Assembly: GCF_030813495.1 (NCBI RefSeq)
Contig: NZ_JAUSUI010000003.1
Location: 62,001 to 126,000, forward strand
Direction of reading: 5' to 3'
Source: Ancylobacter polymorphus
GTDB lineage: Bacteria > Pseudomonadota > Alphaproteobacteria > Rhizobiales > Xanthobacteraceae
DNA: 64,000 nucleotides
Positions within the stretch are counted from its first letter, which is position 1, and every line of letters begins with the position of its first letter. Positions 9,181 to 17,522 of this stretch are shown piece after piece. The notes beneath the pieces are model-generated. The model searched no databases. It was not told the DNA's origin and saw only the letters and a list, made by a program, of their open reading frames with translations. The position numbers and the translations under genes are program-made.

Positions 9181-9702
9181 TCAGCCGACCTTCATATAAG
9201 CGAAGCCTTTGCCCTGGAGTGCGGCGCAGGTGGCGACGCCCGAGGGCACGAAGGAGATGAAGTCGGCCCGCTTGGCCCGGGAGAGGTCGAGCTGGTTCCG
9301 CTTGAAGGTGATCTCGCAGAGATAGACCTTCAGCCCGCTCTTGGAGATCGCCTCGGCGCGGGCGAACAGTTCGGGCGGCAGCGTCTCATCGGCCCACATC
9401 GTCCCGTCGAGACTGTCGAGGAAGAACTTGATGCCGCCGGCATGCACCACCAGCACGATCTGCAAGGCGAAGGGATCCGCCCCGTAGACGGAATAATGGT
9501 TGCCGATGTTATTCAGCGTCTGGGCGAAACGGTCGGGGTCGCCATAGTCGCAGTGATAGAGGCAGGCGACTTCGGCATCTTTCTGGATATCCTCAAGCTG
9601 AACCTGCGCGGGCGCGGCTCCGACCCTGCCGGTGGTGAGCACGGTACCGCCGGCGGCAAGGCCGGCCATCACGGTCCGACGGTTCAACTCCAGCTTGGGC
9701 AT
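9181..9702 (-). CDS. Exported DsrE-family protein in the sox operon
   Basis: The 173-residue protein has an N-terminal export signal (NRRTVMAGLAAGG, twin-arginine-like) followed by a DsrE/DsrF-like fold. Cysteines occur in VACLYHC, VYLCEIT and VATCAAL, of which the last two are in positions that could carry sulfur. DsrE-type proteins are mostly cytoplasmic sulfur carriers, so an exported form inside a sox operon suggests a periplasmic sulfane-sulfur carrier or chaperone acting with SoxYZ or SoxF. That role is inference. It lies between soxD and soxF with short gaps and the same direction. Confidence 0.8.
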   Translation of the reverse strand: MPKLELNRRTVMAGLAAGGTVLTTGRVGAAPAQVQLEDIQKDAEVACLYHCDYGDPDRFAQTLNNIGNHYSVYGADPFALQIVLVVHAGGIKFFLDSLDGTMWADETLPPELFARAEAISKSGLKVYLCEITFKRNQLDLSRAKRADFISFVPSGVATCAALQGKGFAYMKVG

Positions 9703-9753
9703 GGCGTTCTCCTCCTTTGTGTCGGATGCAACGGCAGGCGTGCCGCAGCGGCC

Positions 9754-10425
9754 TCATTCGACCGCGCCGGCGGGCTTGTCGCCTTCCTTCCCGGCATCGG
9801 GCGTGACATCGAGCACCGCCGCATGGCTGGTGATCTCGACGGCGGATTTGCAGTCCTTCATGCAGGGCGCGGCGTTCCAGAACGCCTTTTCCGTGGTTTC
9901 GCGGTCATCGTCGTAGAAGTTCGGCCGGTTGGGCAGCGCCACCGTCGGAAAGTTCTCCTTCGAGAGCACATAGTCGTCCGGCACCACGTCGTTGAGATAG
10001 AGGAGATAGGCGACGATCGCATAGACCTCGTCGGGCTGAAGTGTCTGGGCGGCGCCGAAGGGCATGGCACGGTGCACATAGTCGAAAACCGTCGAGGTGT
10101 CGGGCCAGAAGGAACCGATGGTCTTCTCCGGCCGTTCGGATTTCAGCGTGCCCTGACCCCCAGCGAGAACCGGCCAGCGGCCGACCCCCTCGCCGAATTC
10201 GCCATGGCAGGCGGCGCAATTGTTCTGGAACAATTCCTCGCCCTGGGCGACCGAGCCCTTGCCCTCGGGCAGGCCGAGCCCGTCCGGGCGCACGTCGATG
10301 TCCCACGCCTTGATCTCCTCCGGCAGCGCCGGCCGGCCGAGCTTCACCGCATCCGCCGTCGCGAGTCCGGTAAAGGCGAGAACGAATGTCCCCGCGATCG
10401 CGCAGGATCTAGCTGACCTCGACAT
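9754..10425 (-). CDS. soxD: SoxD, single-haem cytochrome c subunit of sulfane dehydrogenase
   Basis: The 223-residue exported cytochrome c has one haem site, C70-AA-C73-H74, with M121 in HRAMPFG as the likely sixth ligand. It pairs with the molybdoprotein SoxC to oxidise the protein-bound sulfane sulfur on SoxY. The start overlaps the end of soxC by 17 bases, as expected for coupled subunits. The best-known SoxD (Paracoccus) is about 380 residues with two haems; this protein stops after the first domain, with a short Cys-containing tail (APCMKDCK). The cytochrome could also be called SorB-like, but the soxC overlap argues for SoxD. Confidence 0.85.
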   Translation of the reverse strand: MSRSARSCAIAGTFVLAFTGLATADAVKLGRPALPEEIKAWDIDVRPDGLGLPEGKGSVAQGEELFQNNCAACHGEFGEGVGRWPVLAGGQGTLKSERPEKTIGSFWPDTSTVFDYVHRAMPFGAAQTLQPDEVYAIVAYLLYLNDVVPDDYVLSKENFPTVALPNRPNFYDDDRETTEKAFWNAAPCMKDCKSAVEITSHAAVLDVTPDAGKEGDKPAGAVE

Positions 10426-11686
10426 TCTCCGCCTCCCCGTTGCTGCGCACCAGCCAGGTCTGGATGCCGTTATTGTGGTAAATCGAGTTCACGCCGCGCA
10501 CGGCGCGCAGCTCCGCCTTGGTCGGCTGCAGGTAGCCGGTATCGTCCATGGCGCGGGATTGCAGCAGCAATTCCTCGCCGTTCCAGTCGACGTCGAGATA
10601 GAAGCGCGTCATCGCGCGCGGCAGCGCTGGCCCCTCGATGCGGGCGGTCGTCCAGTTCTTGCCGCCGTCGAGGGAGACGTCGACCCGCGTGATGGTGCCG
10701 CGCCCCGACCAGGCGACGCCGGACACCACGTTCGGCCCCTTGGCAATGAGTGGTGCCTGCGGGCTCGGGCTGGTGACGACCGATTTGGCGTCCATGATGA
10801 AGGTGAAGCGGCGCGAGCGGCCATCGGCGAGCAGGTCGGTATATTTCGATGTTTCCTCGCGCTGGCCCCAGGGCTGGTCGCCGACCTCGATGCGGCGCAG
10901 CCACTTGATCCACATATTGCCTTCCCAGCCGGGCACGACGAGGCGCAGCGGATAGCCCTGCTCGGGGCGCAGCGCCTCGCCATTCATCGCCCAGGCGACG
11001 AGGCAGTCGTCCATTGCCTTTTCCAGCGGGATGGAGCGCGTCATGGCCGAGGCATCGGCCCCCTCGGCGAGTACCCATTTGCCCCGAGGCTTTACCCCCG
11101 CGGCTTCGAGGAAAGCCCGCAGCGGCACGCCGGTATAGACGACGTTATGGATCATGCCGTGGGTGTACTGGCAGCCATTGAGCTGGGCACCGCGCCATTC
11201 CATGCCGCTATTGGCGGCGCATTCGAGGAAATAGACCCGGTTGGTGCGCCCCGGCATGCGCTTGATGTCCTCCATGGTGAACACCAGCGGCTTGTCGACC
11301 AGTCCATGAATCATGAAGCGGTGGCGCGCCGGATCGATCTCCGCCTCGCCGCCATGATGGCGCACGAAGCACAGTCCGTTCGGGGTGATGATGCCGTCGA
11401 GGGCATAGAGCGGGGTGAAGCTCACCGAGCTTTCGCTGCTGGCGGTGAGCCACGTCACCTCCCGCCGGACGACATCCTTTTCGAAGGGCGAGGGTATGCC
11501 GTAAGGGTGATTGTTCACCCCGGCACCGAGCGCCTGCGTCCAGGGCGGCAGATTGACGATATCAGGGTCAGGCGTCGCCTCGGCGGCGGCAGGTCGCACG
11601 CCGGCCGCGGCGCCGGCACCGGCGAGGCCGGCGAGAGTGAGGAAGCGGCGGCGGTCGACCGGCGATCCCGATTTGGTTTGGGTCAT
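10409..11686 (-). CDS. soxC: SoxC, molybdenum-containing sulfane dehydrogenase subunit
   Basis: A 425-residue sulfite-oxidase-family protein. The twin-arginine signal DRRRFLTLAG suits export of a folded molybdopterin enzyme. The conserved YFLECAANSG segment contains the cysteine that ligates molybdenum. The C-terminal dimerisation domain is present. The ATG at 11686 has GGGAGG five bases upstream and is preferred over a start nine codons earlier. A 75-base spacer with an AT-rich inverted repeat separates it from soxB, so soxCD may have its own promoter. With SoxD it removes six electrons per thiosulfate, allowing full oxidation to sulfate without sulfur globules. Confidence 0.95.
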   Translation of the reverse strand: MTQTKSGSPVDRRRFLTLAGLAGAGAAAGVRPAAAEATPDPDIVNLPPWTQALGAGVNNHPYGIPSPFEKDVVRREVTWLTASSESSVSFTPLYALDGIITPNGLCFVRHHGGEAEIDPARHRFMIHGLVDKPLVFTMEDIKRMPGRTNRVYFLECAANSGMEWRGAQLNGCQYTHGMIHNVVYTGVPLRAFLEAAGVKPRGKWVLAEGADASAMTRSIPLEKAMDDCLVAWAMNGEALRPEQGYPLRLVVPGWEGNMWIKWLRRIEVGDQPWGQREETSKYTDLLADGRSRRFTFIMDAKSVVTSPSPQAPLIAKGPNVVSGVAWSGRGTITRVDVSLDGGKNWTTARIEGPALPRAMTRFYLDVDWNGEELLLQSRAMDDTGYLQPTKAELRAVRGVNSIYHNNGIQTWLVRSNGEAENVEVS

Positions 11687-11704
11687 CGCACCCTCCCGGA
11701 CGGA

Positions 11705-11730
11705 TAATAACATTCATATTTGTGAATAAT
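11705..11730 (-). promoter_or_regulatory. AT-rich inverted repeat before soxC, candidate SoxR operator
   Basis: ATTCATATTTGTGAAT at 11712-11727 has perfect 5-base arms around six bases, in an AT-rich island within GC-rich DNA. It is 26 bases upstream of soxC. It resembles sites near 14452 and 17461 in the other sox promoter regions. SoxR is the obvious local ArsR repressor; binding is inferred. Confidence 0.5.
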
Positions 11731-11761
11731 TAGGGCGCGCATAGGTCCCATCGTCGTTGCC

Positions 11762-13456
11762 TCACGCACCGGACACCTTGACCGACGCCATCGGCGCGAT
11801 GTCGACAGTCCCGGTCGCGGCGACGTAGCGCTCGACCAGTTCCCAGATCGCCGGGCCTTCCACGCCCTGGTTCACGCTGGCCCAGCCGGCGACGGCATAG
11901 GTCTTTGACGGGTCCAGCGGCTGGCCGGTCTTGAGGTACGTCAGGTCGCTGATGCGCTTGCCCATGGGCTGGTCGATCGCGATGGCGTAGCCGACGCCGC
12001 CGACGCGCACCATGTCTCCGCCGCCCTGGAAATAGGGGTCGGCGTTGAAGATGTTGTCGGCCACGTCCTCCAGCACATCCTTGAGCTGCTGGCCGGTCAT
12101 CATGTTGCGGTAGCAGGCGGGATAGGTGATGGCGGTGGCGTTGGCGATCGCCTCGAAGGTGATCGGATCCCCCGGTCGCAACGTGCCGCCCCAGCGGAAA
12201 CCGGGCGAGAGGGCGATTTCGGCGTCGCGCTCGGTGAGCATGGCCTGGCAGATCATGTCGTCGAAGGTGCCGTTGAAATTGCCCCGCCGGTAGAGGAGGC
12301 TGCCCGTTCGCCCGACCACACGGCCGAGATCGGCGGCAAAGGGCGCGCGGATCTCCCGCACCAGCGCCGTCATCTCCGGGTCGGGGGCGATGGCGTCGGA
12401 GAATACCGGCAGCAGCCCGTAACGGAAGCCGGCCACCTTGCCGTCCTTCACGTCGAGGTCGAGCCGCGAGATGAACTTGCCGTGCGAGCCGGTGGCAATG
12501 AGCAGCGTCGAGCCGACCATGACCGGCGCCGGCAGCGCATCATGCGTGTGGCCGGTGAGGATGACGTCGATGCCCTTCACCCGGCCGGCGAGCTTGCGGT
12601 CGACATCGAAGCCATTATGCGAGAGCAGCACGACCACATCGGCACCGGCGGCGCGTGCGTCGTCCACCTGCTTCTGCAGGTCCTCCTCGCGCAGGCCGAA
12701 TTCCCAATCAGGGATCATCCAGCGCGGATTGGAGATCGGCGTGCGCGGAAAGGCCTGGCCGATGACGGCCACCTTGGCGCCGCCGCGCTCGAACATCTTG
12801 CGCGCCTCGAAGACCGGCTCCTGCCATTCCGCGCTGCGGATGTTCTGGGCGAGGAAGGCGAAGGGCGCCTTCTCGACGATTTCCTGTACCCGCTCCGCAC
12901 CATAGGTGAACTCCCAATGGCCGACCATCGCGTCGAGACCGAGCGCGCCGAAGACGCGCACCATGTCCTCGCCCTTGGTCTGTAGCGAACTCCAGCTGCC
13001 CTGAAGGCCGTCGCCGCCATCGAGAAGCAGGACATTGCCATCGCCGCGCGCAGCGCGAATGGCCTTTACCAGCGTGGCGATGCGGTCGGCGCCGCCCATG
13101 CGGCCATAGGTGCCAGCCAGCGCGTCGAAATCGAGGCTGGTGAGCGAATAGGCTTCCGGCCCCCCGGCGGCGATCTTGTAGTAGGCGAGGAAAGCCTCGT
13201 CGACGAGGTGCGGCGGCAGGCCGCGTGCGTCGCCCACGCCGATATTGACCGAGGGTTCGCGGAAATAGATCGGTTCGAGCTGCGCGTGCAGGTCGGTGGT
13301 GTGCAGGATGGTCAGCGTGCCCACGGGATCGAAGCGCAGGATGTCGTCCTGCGTCATCTTTCCGGAACGGGCCGCCTGGGCGAAGGCGCCGCGGGCGCCG
13401 GATGCAAGCATACCGGCAGCCATCGCGGCGATCACGAAATCGCGGCGTGAGATCAT
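11762..13456 (-). CDS. soxB: SoxB, dinuclear manganese sulfate thiohydrolase
   Basis: The 564-residue periplasmic hydrolase releases sulfate from the SoxY-bound thiosulfate adduct. It starts with a twin-arginine-type signal (SRRDFVIAAM). Metallophosphoesterase/5'-nucleotidase motifs follow: TTDLHAQL, GGDGLQGS, GHWEFTYG (the GNHE position), LSHNGFDVD and GHTHDALP. A 5'-nucleotidase C-terminal domain completes it. Length and motif order match SoxB from other alphaproteobacteria. The gene lies 49 bases after soxZ in the same direction. Confidence 0.96.
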   Translation of the reverse strand: MISRRDFVIAAMAAGMLASGARGAFAQAARSGKMTQDDILRFDPVGTLTILHTTDLHAQLEPIYFREPSVNIGVGDARGLPPHLVDEAFLAYYKIAAGGPEAYSLTSLDFDALAGTYGRMGGADRIATLVKAIRAARGDGNVLLLDGGDGLQGSWSSLQTKGEDMVRVFGALGLDAMVGHWEFTYGAERVQEIVEKAPFAFLAQNIRSAEWQEPVFEARKMFERGGAKVAVIGQAFPRTPISNPRWMIPDWEFGLREEDLQKQVDDARAAGADVVVLLSHNGFDVDRKLAGRVKGIDVILTGHTHDALPAPVMVGSTLLIATGSHGKFISRLDLDVKDGKVAGFRYGLLPVFSDAIAPDPEMTALVREIRAPFAADLGRVVGRTGSLLYRRGNFNGTFDDMICQAMLTERDAEIALSPGFRWGGTLRPGDPITFEAIANATAITYPACYRNMMTGQQLKDVLEDVADNIFNADPYFQGGGDMVRVGGVGYAIAIDQPMGKRISDLTYLKTGQPLDPSKTYAVAGWASVNQGVEGPAIWELVERYVAATGTVDIAPMASVKVSGA

Positions 13457-13505
13457 CTGGCGAATCTTCCCTGCTGGGCGCCGGCATGTGGCCGACGCAG
13501 ACGGA

Positions 13506-13835
13506 TCAGGCGACGGTGAGCTTGGCGCTCGCTGTCTGCTCGGATCCGTCGTCGTCTTTCCAGGTGAAGGTGAATTCGCCCGATTCGGACGCTTTGTAGA
13601 AGAACGCCTGATAGGGGTTGGCCGAGACGGAGGTGAACCAGTCCGCCTCGAAGAACGTCTTGCCGTTGAAGCTTGCCGTGAACTTGTTGATGATGGCGCG
13701 CGGGATCGTCTTTCCCGTGGAATCCTTGCGCTGTCCCGTCTCCATCTCGTGCGAGATGAGGGTCTTGATCTCGACGATCTCGCCGGCCTTGGCCTCGGAA
13801 GGCACTTTGACGCGCGGCTTGGACTTGATGGCCAT
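13506..13835 (-). CDS. soxZ: SoxZ, subunit of the SoxYZ sulfur carrier
   Basis: The 109-residue protein has no export signal and no cysteine, as is usual for SoxZ, which leaves the cell in complex with SoxY. The beta-sandwich signature includes the ISHEMETG segment and FFEADWFTSVSANPY. The ATG at 13835 is chosen over an upstream ATG because the extra 13 residues are not part of the family. It follows soxY by 64 bases. Confidence 0.95.
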   Translation of the reverse strand: MAIKSKPRVKVPSEAKAGEIVEIKTLISHEMETGQRKDSTGKTIPRAIINKFTASFNGKTFFEADWFTSVSANPYQAFFYKASESGEFTFTWKDDDGSEQTASAKLTVA

Positions 13836-13899
13836 GTTGGCGTTTCCTTGTCGTTTCCCCTGAAGTCGTGTCACGCGGCCCGAAGGCGGGACACGCCGC

Positions 13900-14364
13900 T
13901 CAGCCGCCGCAGCCGCCGATGGTGACCTTCACCTGCGCCTTTGCCGTGTAGAGCGTCCCATTCGACATTTCGGCTACAGCGATGACGTTCTGGGTCTGGG
14001 CGAGGCGCATGCGGACCGAGGCCGCCGCTTTTCCCGACTGCGGCGTGAACTTGTAGGTCACGACCTGGGGCAGCGGGTTGCCGTCGGCGAAGACGTGGAC
14101 CGCCTTGACGTAGTCGCCATCGGTCATCGGGCTTTCCACGTCGACATTGAGCGGCACGACAAGGCCGTTCTCGGCGATCTCGGGCAGATCGAGCTTGATC
14201 TTGCCGTCCGCCATCGGCTTGTCGCCATAGAGCTTCTTGAGCTCGGCGGCGACCGCTTCCTCGGTCGCCATGACGAGGCACGGCGCCAGTGCCGCCGCCA
14301 GCAGGGCGGTCAGTCCAAGCCCCATGGTTTCCCGTCGCGACGGAGTCCAACTGCGAAGTTGCAT
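13900..14364 (-). CDS. soxY: SoxY, sulfur-carrier protein with C-terminal GGCGG
   Basis: A 154-residue exported protein whose C-terminus ends in GGCGG. The cysteine of this swinging arm carries the thiosulfate-derived sulfur through the Sox cycle. The signal region contains a twin-arginine-like SRRETMGLG followed by a hydrophobic stretch. The ATG at 14364 is preceded by AGGAGG at seven bases. It is the first gene of the minus-strand sox operon and faces soxA across a 268-base control region. Confidence 0.95.
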   Translation of the reverse strand: MQLRSWTPSRRETMGLGLTALLAAALAPCLVMATEEAVAAELKKLYGDKPMADGKIKLDLPEIAENGLVVPLNVDVESPMTDGDYVKAVHVFADGNPLPQVVTYKFTPQSGKAAASVRMRLAQTQNVIAVAEMSNGTLYTAKAQVKVTIGGCGG

Positions 14365-14442
14365 CAGGCGTCCTCCTGCTGGCGTCGAGCGCCAGCGCTT
14401 TGTTTTTGCTTTGATTTCGTCGTCAGCGGACCATTTTGGCCG

Positions 14443-14492
14443 GCAGCGAACATACATATTGTGATATTAAATTTTTTGAATGTAAAGTGACC
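14443..14492. promoter_or_regulatory. AT-rich control region between soxY and soxA, candidate SoxR site
   Basis: The region between divergent soxY and soxA has an AT-rich core from 14449 to 14486. ATACATATTGTGATAT at 14452-14467 resembles the inverted repeats before soxC and between soxV and soxS. It is well placed to control both sox transcripts. The exact repressor footprint cannot be read from sequence alone. Confidence 0.45.
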
Positions 14493-14632
14493 TATCGAGC
14501 GATCGCCAAAGCCTATCATCGCTCGCCACAGAGACCGCTTCAACACTCGCGCGAGAAGGGTGGGAGGCGGCTCAACAGCTGGGGAAGCACATGCCCAAGG
14601 AACCGATACGACTCAAGGAGAGCTGTCAGCCG

Positions 14633-15460
14633 ATGCGGCGATTCATCACCGGCTGCCTCGCCCTCGTCCTCCTCGCCTTGCCCGTCATCCTCACCGCCGC
14701 GCAGGCCGCCGAGGACGAGAGTGAGAAGGAAATCGAGCGCTACCGTCAGATGATCGAGGACCCGATGGCCAATCCGGGCTACCTCAATGTCGATCGCGGC
14801 GAGGCGCTGTGGAGCGAGCCGCGCGGCACCAAGAACGTCTCGCTGGAGAGCTGCGATCTCGGCGAGGGACCGGGCAAGCTGGAAGGCGCCTACGCCCATC
14901 TGCCGCGCTATTTCGCCGATTCGGGCAAGGTGATGGACCTCGAGCAGCGCCTGCTCTGGTGCATGCAGACCATCCAGGGTCTCGACACCAAGCCCATCGT
15001 CGCCAAGCCATTCTCCGGCCCTGGCCGGACCTCCGACATGGAGGATCTCGTCGCCTTCATCGCCAACAAGTCGGACGGCATGAAAATCGATGTCGCGCTG
15101 GCGACGCCGCAGGAACAGGAGATGTACGCGATCGGCGAGGCGCTGTTCTTCCGCCGCTCCTCGATCAATGATTTCTCCTGCTCCACCTGCCATGGCGACG
15201 CGGGAAAGCGCATCCGCCTGCAGGCGCTGCCGCAGCTCGACATACCGGGCAAGGACGCGCAGCTGACCATGGGCACCTGGCCGACCTATCGCGTCTCGCA
15301 GAGCGCGCTGCGCACCATGCAGCACCGCATGTGGGACTGCTACCGGCAGATGCGGATGCCCCCGCCCGATTATGGCTCGGACGTCGTGACCGCGCTCACC
15401 CTCTATCTGACCAAACAGGCCGAGGGCGGTGAGCTCAAAGTGCCGTCGATCAAGCGTTGA
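14633..15460 (+). CDS. soxA: SoxA, single-haem cytochrome subunit of SoxXA
   Basis: The 275-residue protein has a clear Sec signal at residues 1-25. SoxXA couples thiosulfate oxidatively to the SoxY cysteine. One haem motif is present, C183-ST-C186-H187, and C236 in WDCYRQM is the expected persulfidated cysteine ligand. The N-terminal haem motif found in two-haem SoxA is missing; C74 and C110 remain and probably form a disulfide. I chose ATG 14633 over ATG 14591 because the signal peptide begins there and AAGGAGAG lies just upstream. Confidence 0.93.
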   Translation: MRRFITGCLALVLLALPVILTAAQAAEDESEKEIERYRQMIEDPMANPGYLNVDRGEALWSEPRGTKNVSLESCDLGEGPGKLEGAYAHLPRYFADSGKVMDLEQRLLWCMQTIQGLDTKPIVAKPFSGPGRTSDMEDLVAFIANKSDGMKIDVALATPQEQEMYAIGEALFFRRSSINDFSCSTCHGDAGKRIRLQALPQLDIPGKDAQLTMGTWPTYRVSQSALRTMQHRMWDCYRQMRMPPPDYGSDVVTALTLYLTKQAEGGELKVPSIKR

Positions 15461-15471
15461 GGGAGGCGAAG

Positions 15472-16107
15472 ATGACCGTTCACACCTTTCTGACGCGCGC
15501 GGCACTGGCCGGCGCGGTTCTGCTCTCCCCGCTCGCTGCCGCCGCGCAGGAAGCGGCCAAGGCACCCGCCGTCGATCCCGCGCGGGTCGATGCGGTGGTC
15601 AAGGCCGGCTTCACCAAGCTGCCGGAGGGCTGGGAGGTCCGTCTCCAGCAGGACGAGACGCAGCGCATCTGCTCGCTGACCCGCAACAACCCCTCGCCCG
15701 AACAGGCGAGCGCGATCATGAAGGCGGAGGAGGAGCGGATCACCTTCCCCCAAGGCTCGGTCCTCGGTAACTGGAAGGAGGGTGCCAAGGTCGCCCAGAA
15801 CGGGCGCGGAGGCCAGTTCAGCGATCCGCCGGGCACGGTGAGCGGCGGCAATTGCTATGCCTGCCACCAGCTCGACCCGAAGGAAGTGAGCTATGGCACG
15901 CTCGGGCCCAGCCTCGCCGGTTACGGCCGCGAGCGCAATTTCGCCCCCGAGGATGCCAAGGCGGCCTTCGCCAAGGTCTATGACGCGCAGGCCTCGCTCG
16001 CCTGTTCCAGCATGCCGCGCTTCGGCGTCAATGGCGTGCTGAGCGAGCAGCAGATCAAGGACGTCGTCGCCTATCTGTTCGACCCGGAATCGCCGGTCAA
16101 CAAGTAG
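15472..16107 (+). CDS. soxX: SoxX, cytochrome c subunit of SoxXA
   Basis: A 211-residue exported monohaem cytochrome c. The signal peptide spans roughly residues 1-25. The haem site is C128-YA-C131-H132, and M181 in CSSMPRFG is the likely axial ligand. It receives electrons from SoxA during thiosulfate coupling to SoxY. GGGAGG five bases before the ATG supports the start, 11 bases after the soxA stop. The gene converges with soxW with only three bases between the stop codons. Confidence 0.94.
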   Translation: MTVHTFLTRAALAGAVLLSPLAAAAQEAAKAPAVDPARVDAVVKAGFTKLPEGWEVRLQQDETQRICSLTRNNPSPEQASAIMKAEEERITFPQGSVLGNWKEGAKVAQNGRGGQFSDPPGTVSGGNCYACHQLDPKEVSYGTLGPSLAGYGRERNFAPEDAKAAFAKVYDAQASLACSSMPRFGVNGVLSEQQIKDVVAYLFDPESPVNK

Positions 16108-16110
16108 CTC

Positions 16111-16668
16111 TTAGGGCGCCTTTTGCGCCGCCAGCCACGCCTCGAAGCCGGAGTTGTCATAGGCACCGGCTTCGACATAACGGAACATGGCAAGGAATTC
16201 GGGCTTGGGCAGCAGGCCCGGCAGCCGGGCCACCTCCACCACCCGGCCGTTCCGCACGCCGAAGAACTGGAAGGTGGGCGTGGCGCGAACAGCGTAGTGC
16301 CCCGCCAGCGCCTTCTCCGAGAGCGTCACACCGTCGACGCCCATCACCTCGCGCGCGCCGAAAATGTCGAGATGCACGATATTGAAATGGTCGCGCACAT
16401 AGGTTTCGATCGCGGGATCGGCGAAATACTCGGTGTGAAGCCGCTTACAAAGCGGGCAGCCGCGCTGGCTCCATTGCAGCGCGAAGCCCTTTCCCGCCGC
16501 CTTCGCCGCCGCGAAATCCTCGGCCAAGTCGAGGAAGCTCTCGATATACCAGTCCTGCACATACAGCCCGTCATCGCCGAGACGGGTGGCCGCTCCGGCA
16601 GCATTTGGCGCCAGCAGCACCGCGCCGGCGGCGAGGGTGAACCTACGGCGGTTCAGGCGAGTATCCAT
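16111..16668 (-). CDS. soxW: SoxW, exported thioredoxin-like protein
   Basis: The 185-residue protein has an N-terminal signal (NRRRFTLAAG) and a thioredoxin fold with active site C71-PL-C74. It probably takes electrons from the membrane reductase SoxV, encoded 24 bases upstream, and keeps Sox periplasmic thiols reduced. An earlier ATG at 16680 exists, but the ATG at 16668 has GGAG at six bases. The cis-Pro loop is seen in VRATPTFQFF. Confidence 0.9.
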   Translation of the reverse strand: MDTRLNRRRFTLAAGAVLLAPNAAGAATRLGDDGLYVQDWYIESFLDLAEDFAAAKAAGKGFALQWSQRGCPLCKRLHTEYFADPAIETYVRDHFNIVHLDIFGAREVMGVDGVTLSEKALAGHYAVRATPTFQFFGVRNGRVVEVARLPGLLPKPEFLAMFRYVEAGAYDNSGFEAWLAAQKAP

Positions 16669-16692
16669 GATCGGCTCCATCGCGGGCGCGCC

Positions 16693-17418
16693 TCATCCGA
16701 TCGCGCCGAGTGTGGGGAAGGCATCGAGCAACCAGGCGGAAAATTGCGGCATCCAGCCGCCGATGAAGACGACACCGGTGGCGACCAGCAGCACGCCGGA
16801 GGCCTTCTCGACCAGGCCGAGGCGCGAGCGCATCGCTGCCGACCAGCGCAGGAAGCCGGTGGAGAATGCCGCCGCCGCGATGAAGGGCAGGCCGATCCCG
16901 GCGGCATAGGCGGACAGCAGCAGCACGCCCTTGGCCAGCGAATCCTCGGTCCCGGCGATGATGAGGATCATCGACAGGATCGGCCCGACGCAGGGCGTCC
17001 AGCCGAAGCCGAAGGCCAGCCCGACCAGATAGGCGCCGGCGAGCCCGGCGGGCGCGCGCGCCACATCCGGCGCCGCCCGGCGGTAGAGCAGCGGAATGCG
17101 CAGCAGGCCGAGGAAATGCAGACCGAACAGGATCAGCATCGCGCCCGCCACGATCGTCAGCACCGGCGCGTGCACGGCAAGCCACTGGCCGAGCTGCGAG
17201 GCGGTGGCGCCGAGCAGGATGAAGACGCTGGAAAAGCCGGCGACGAAGGTGGCCGAAAGCGCGATCAGCCGACCGCGCGTCGCCCCCTCGCCAGAGAGGC
17301 CGCGTCCCGCCCCGCCGAGAAAACCGAGATAGGCCGGCACCAGCGGCAGCACGCAGGGCGAGGCGAAGGAAAGGAGGCCGGCCCCGAAGGCGCCCGGCAG
17401 CGTTATATCGAGCGACAC
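16693..17418 (-). CDS. soxV: SoxV, CcdA-type membrane thiol reductant transporter
   Basis: A 241-residue integral membrane protein with six predicted helices of the CcdA/DsbD-beta family. The paired redox cysteines sit in FASPCVLPLVP (C22) and GWTPCVGPIL. It moves electrons from cytoplasmic thioredoxin to periplasmic SoxW. The start faces soxS across a 104-base divergent region with an inverted repeat. Confidence 0.92.
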   Translation of the reverse strand: MSLDITLPGAFGAGLLSFASPCVLPLVPAYLGFLGGAGRGLSGEGATRGRLIALSATFVAGFSSVFILLGATASQLGQWLAVHAPVLTIVAGAMLILFGLHFLGLLRIPLLYRRAAPDVARAPAGLAGAYLVGLAFGFGWTPCVGPILSMILIIAGTEDSLAKGVLLLSAYAAGIGLPFIAAAAFSTGFLRWSAAMRSRLGLVEKASGVLLVATGVVFIGGWMPQFSAWLLDAFPTLGAIG

Positions 17419-17454
17419 GGCATTTCCCCCGGCCCGCTCCGCTCTGCGGCGGAT

Positions 17455-17482
17455 TGACCATCGAATTCATATTCGAATGCGT
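17455..17482. promoter_or_regulatory. Inverted repeat between divergent soxV and soxS, candidate SoxR operator
   Basis: TCGAAT at 17461-17466 and ATTCGA at 17471-17476 form perfect 6-base arms around TCAT. The core shares ATTCATATT with the site before soxC. It lies 43 bases upstream of soxV and 47 bases upstream of soxS, so one repressor dimer could control both. Confidence 0.55.
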
Positions 17483-17522
17483 TTATATAACGAAGGCGAG
17501 GCAACGTCACCCGGCGGAGATC

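Noticed and set aside
8404-10416. Plus-strand open frame of 670 codons
   Set aside because: It lies opposite soxF, the dsrE-like gene and soxD; those have signals, haem and FAD motifs and this does not.
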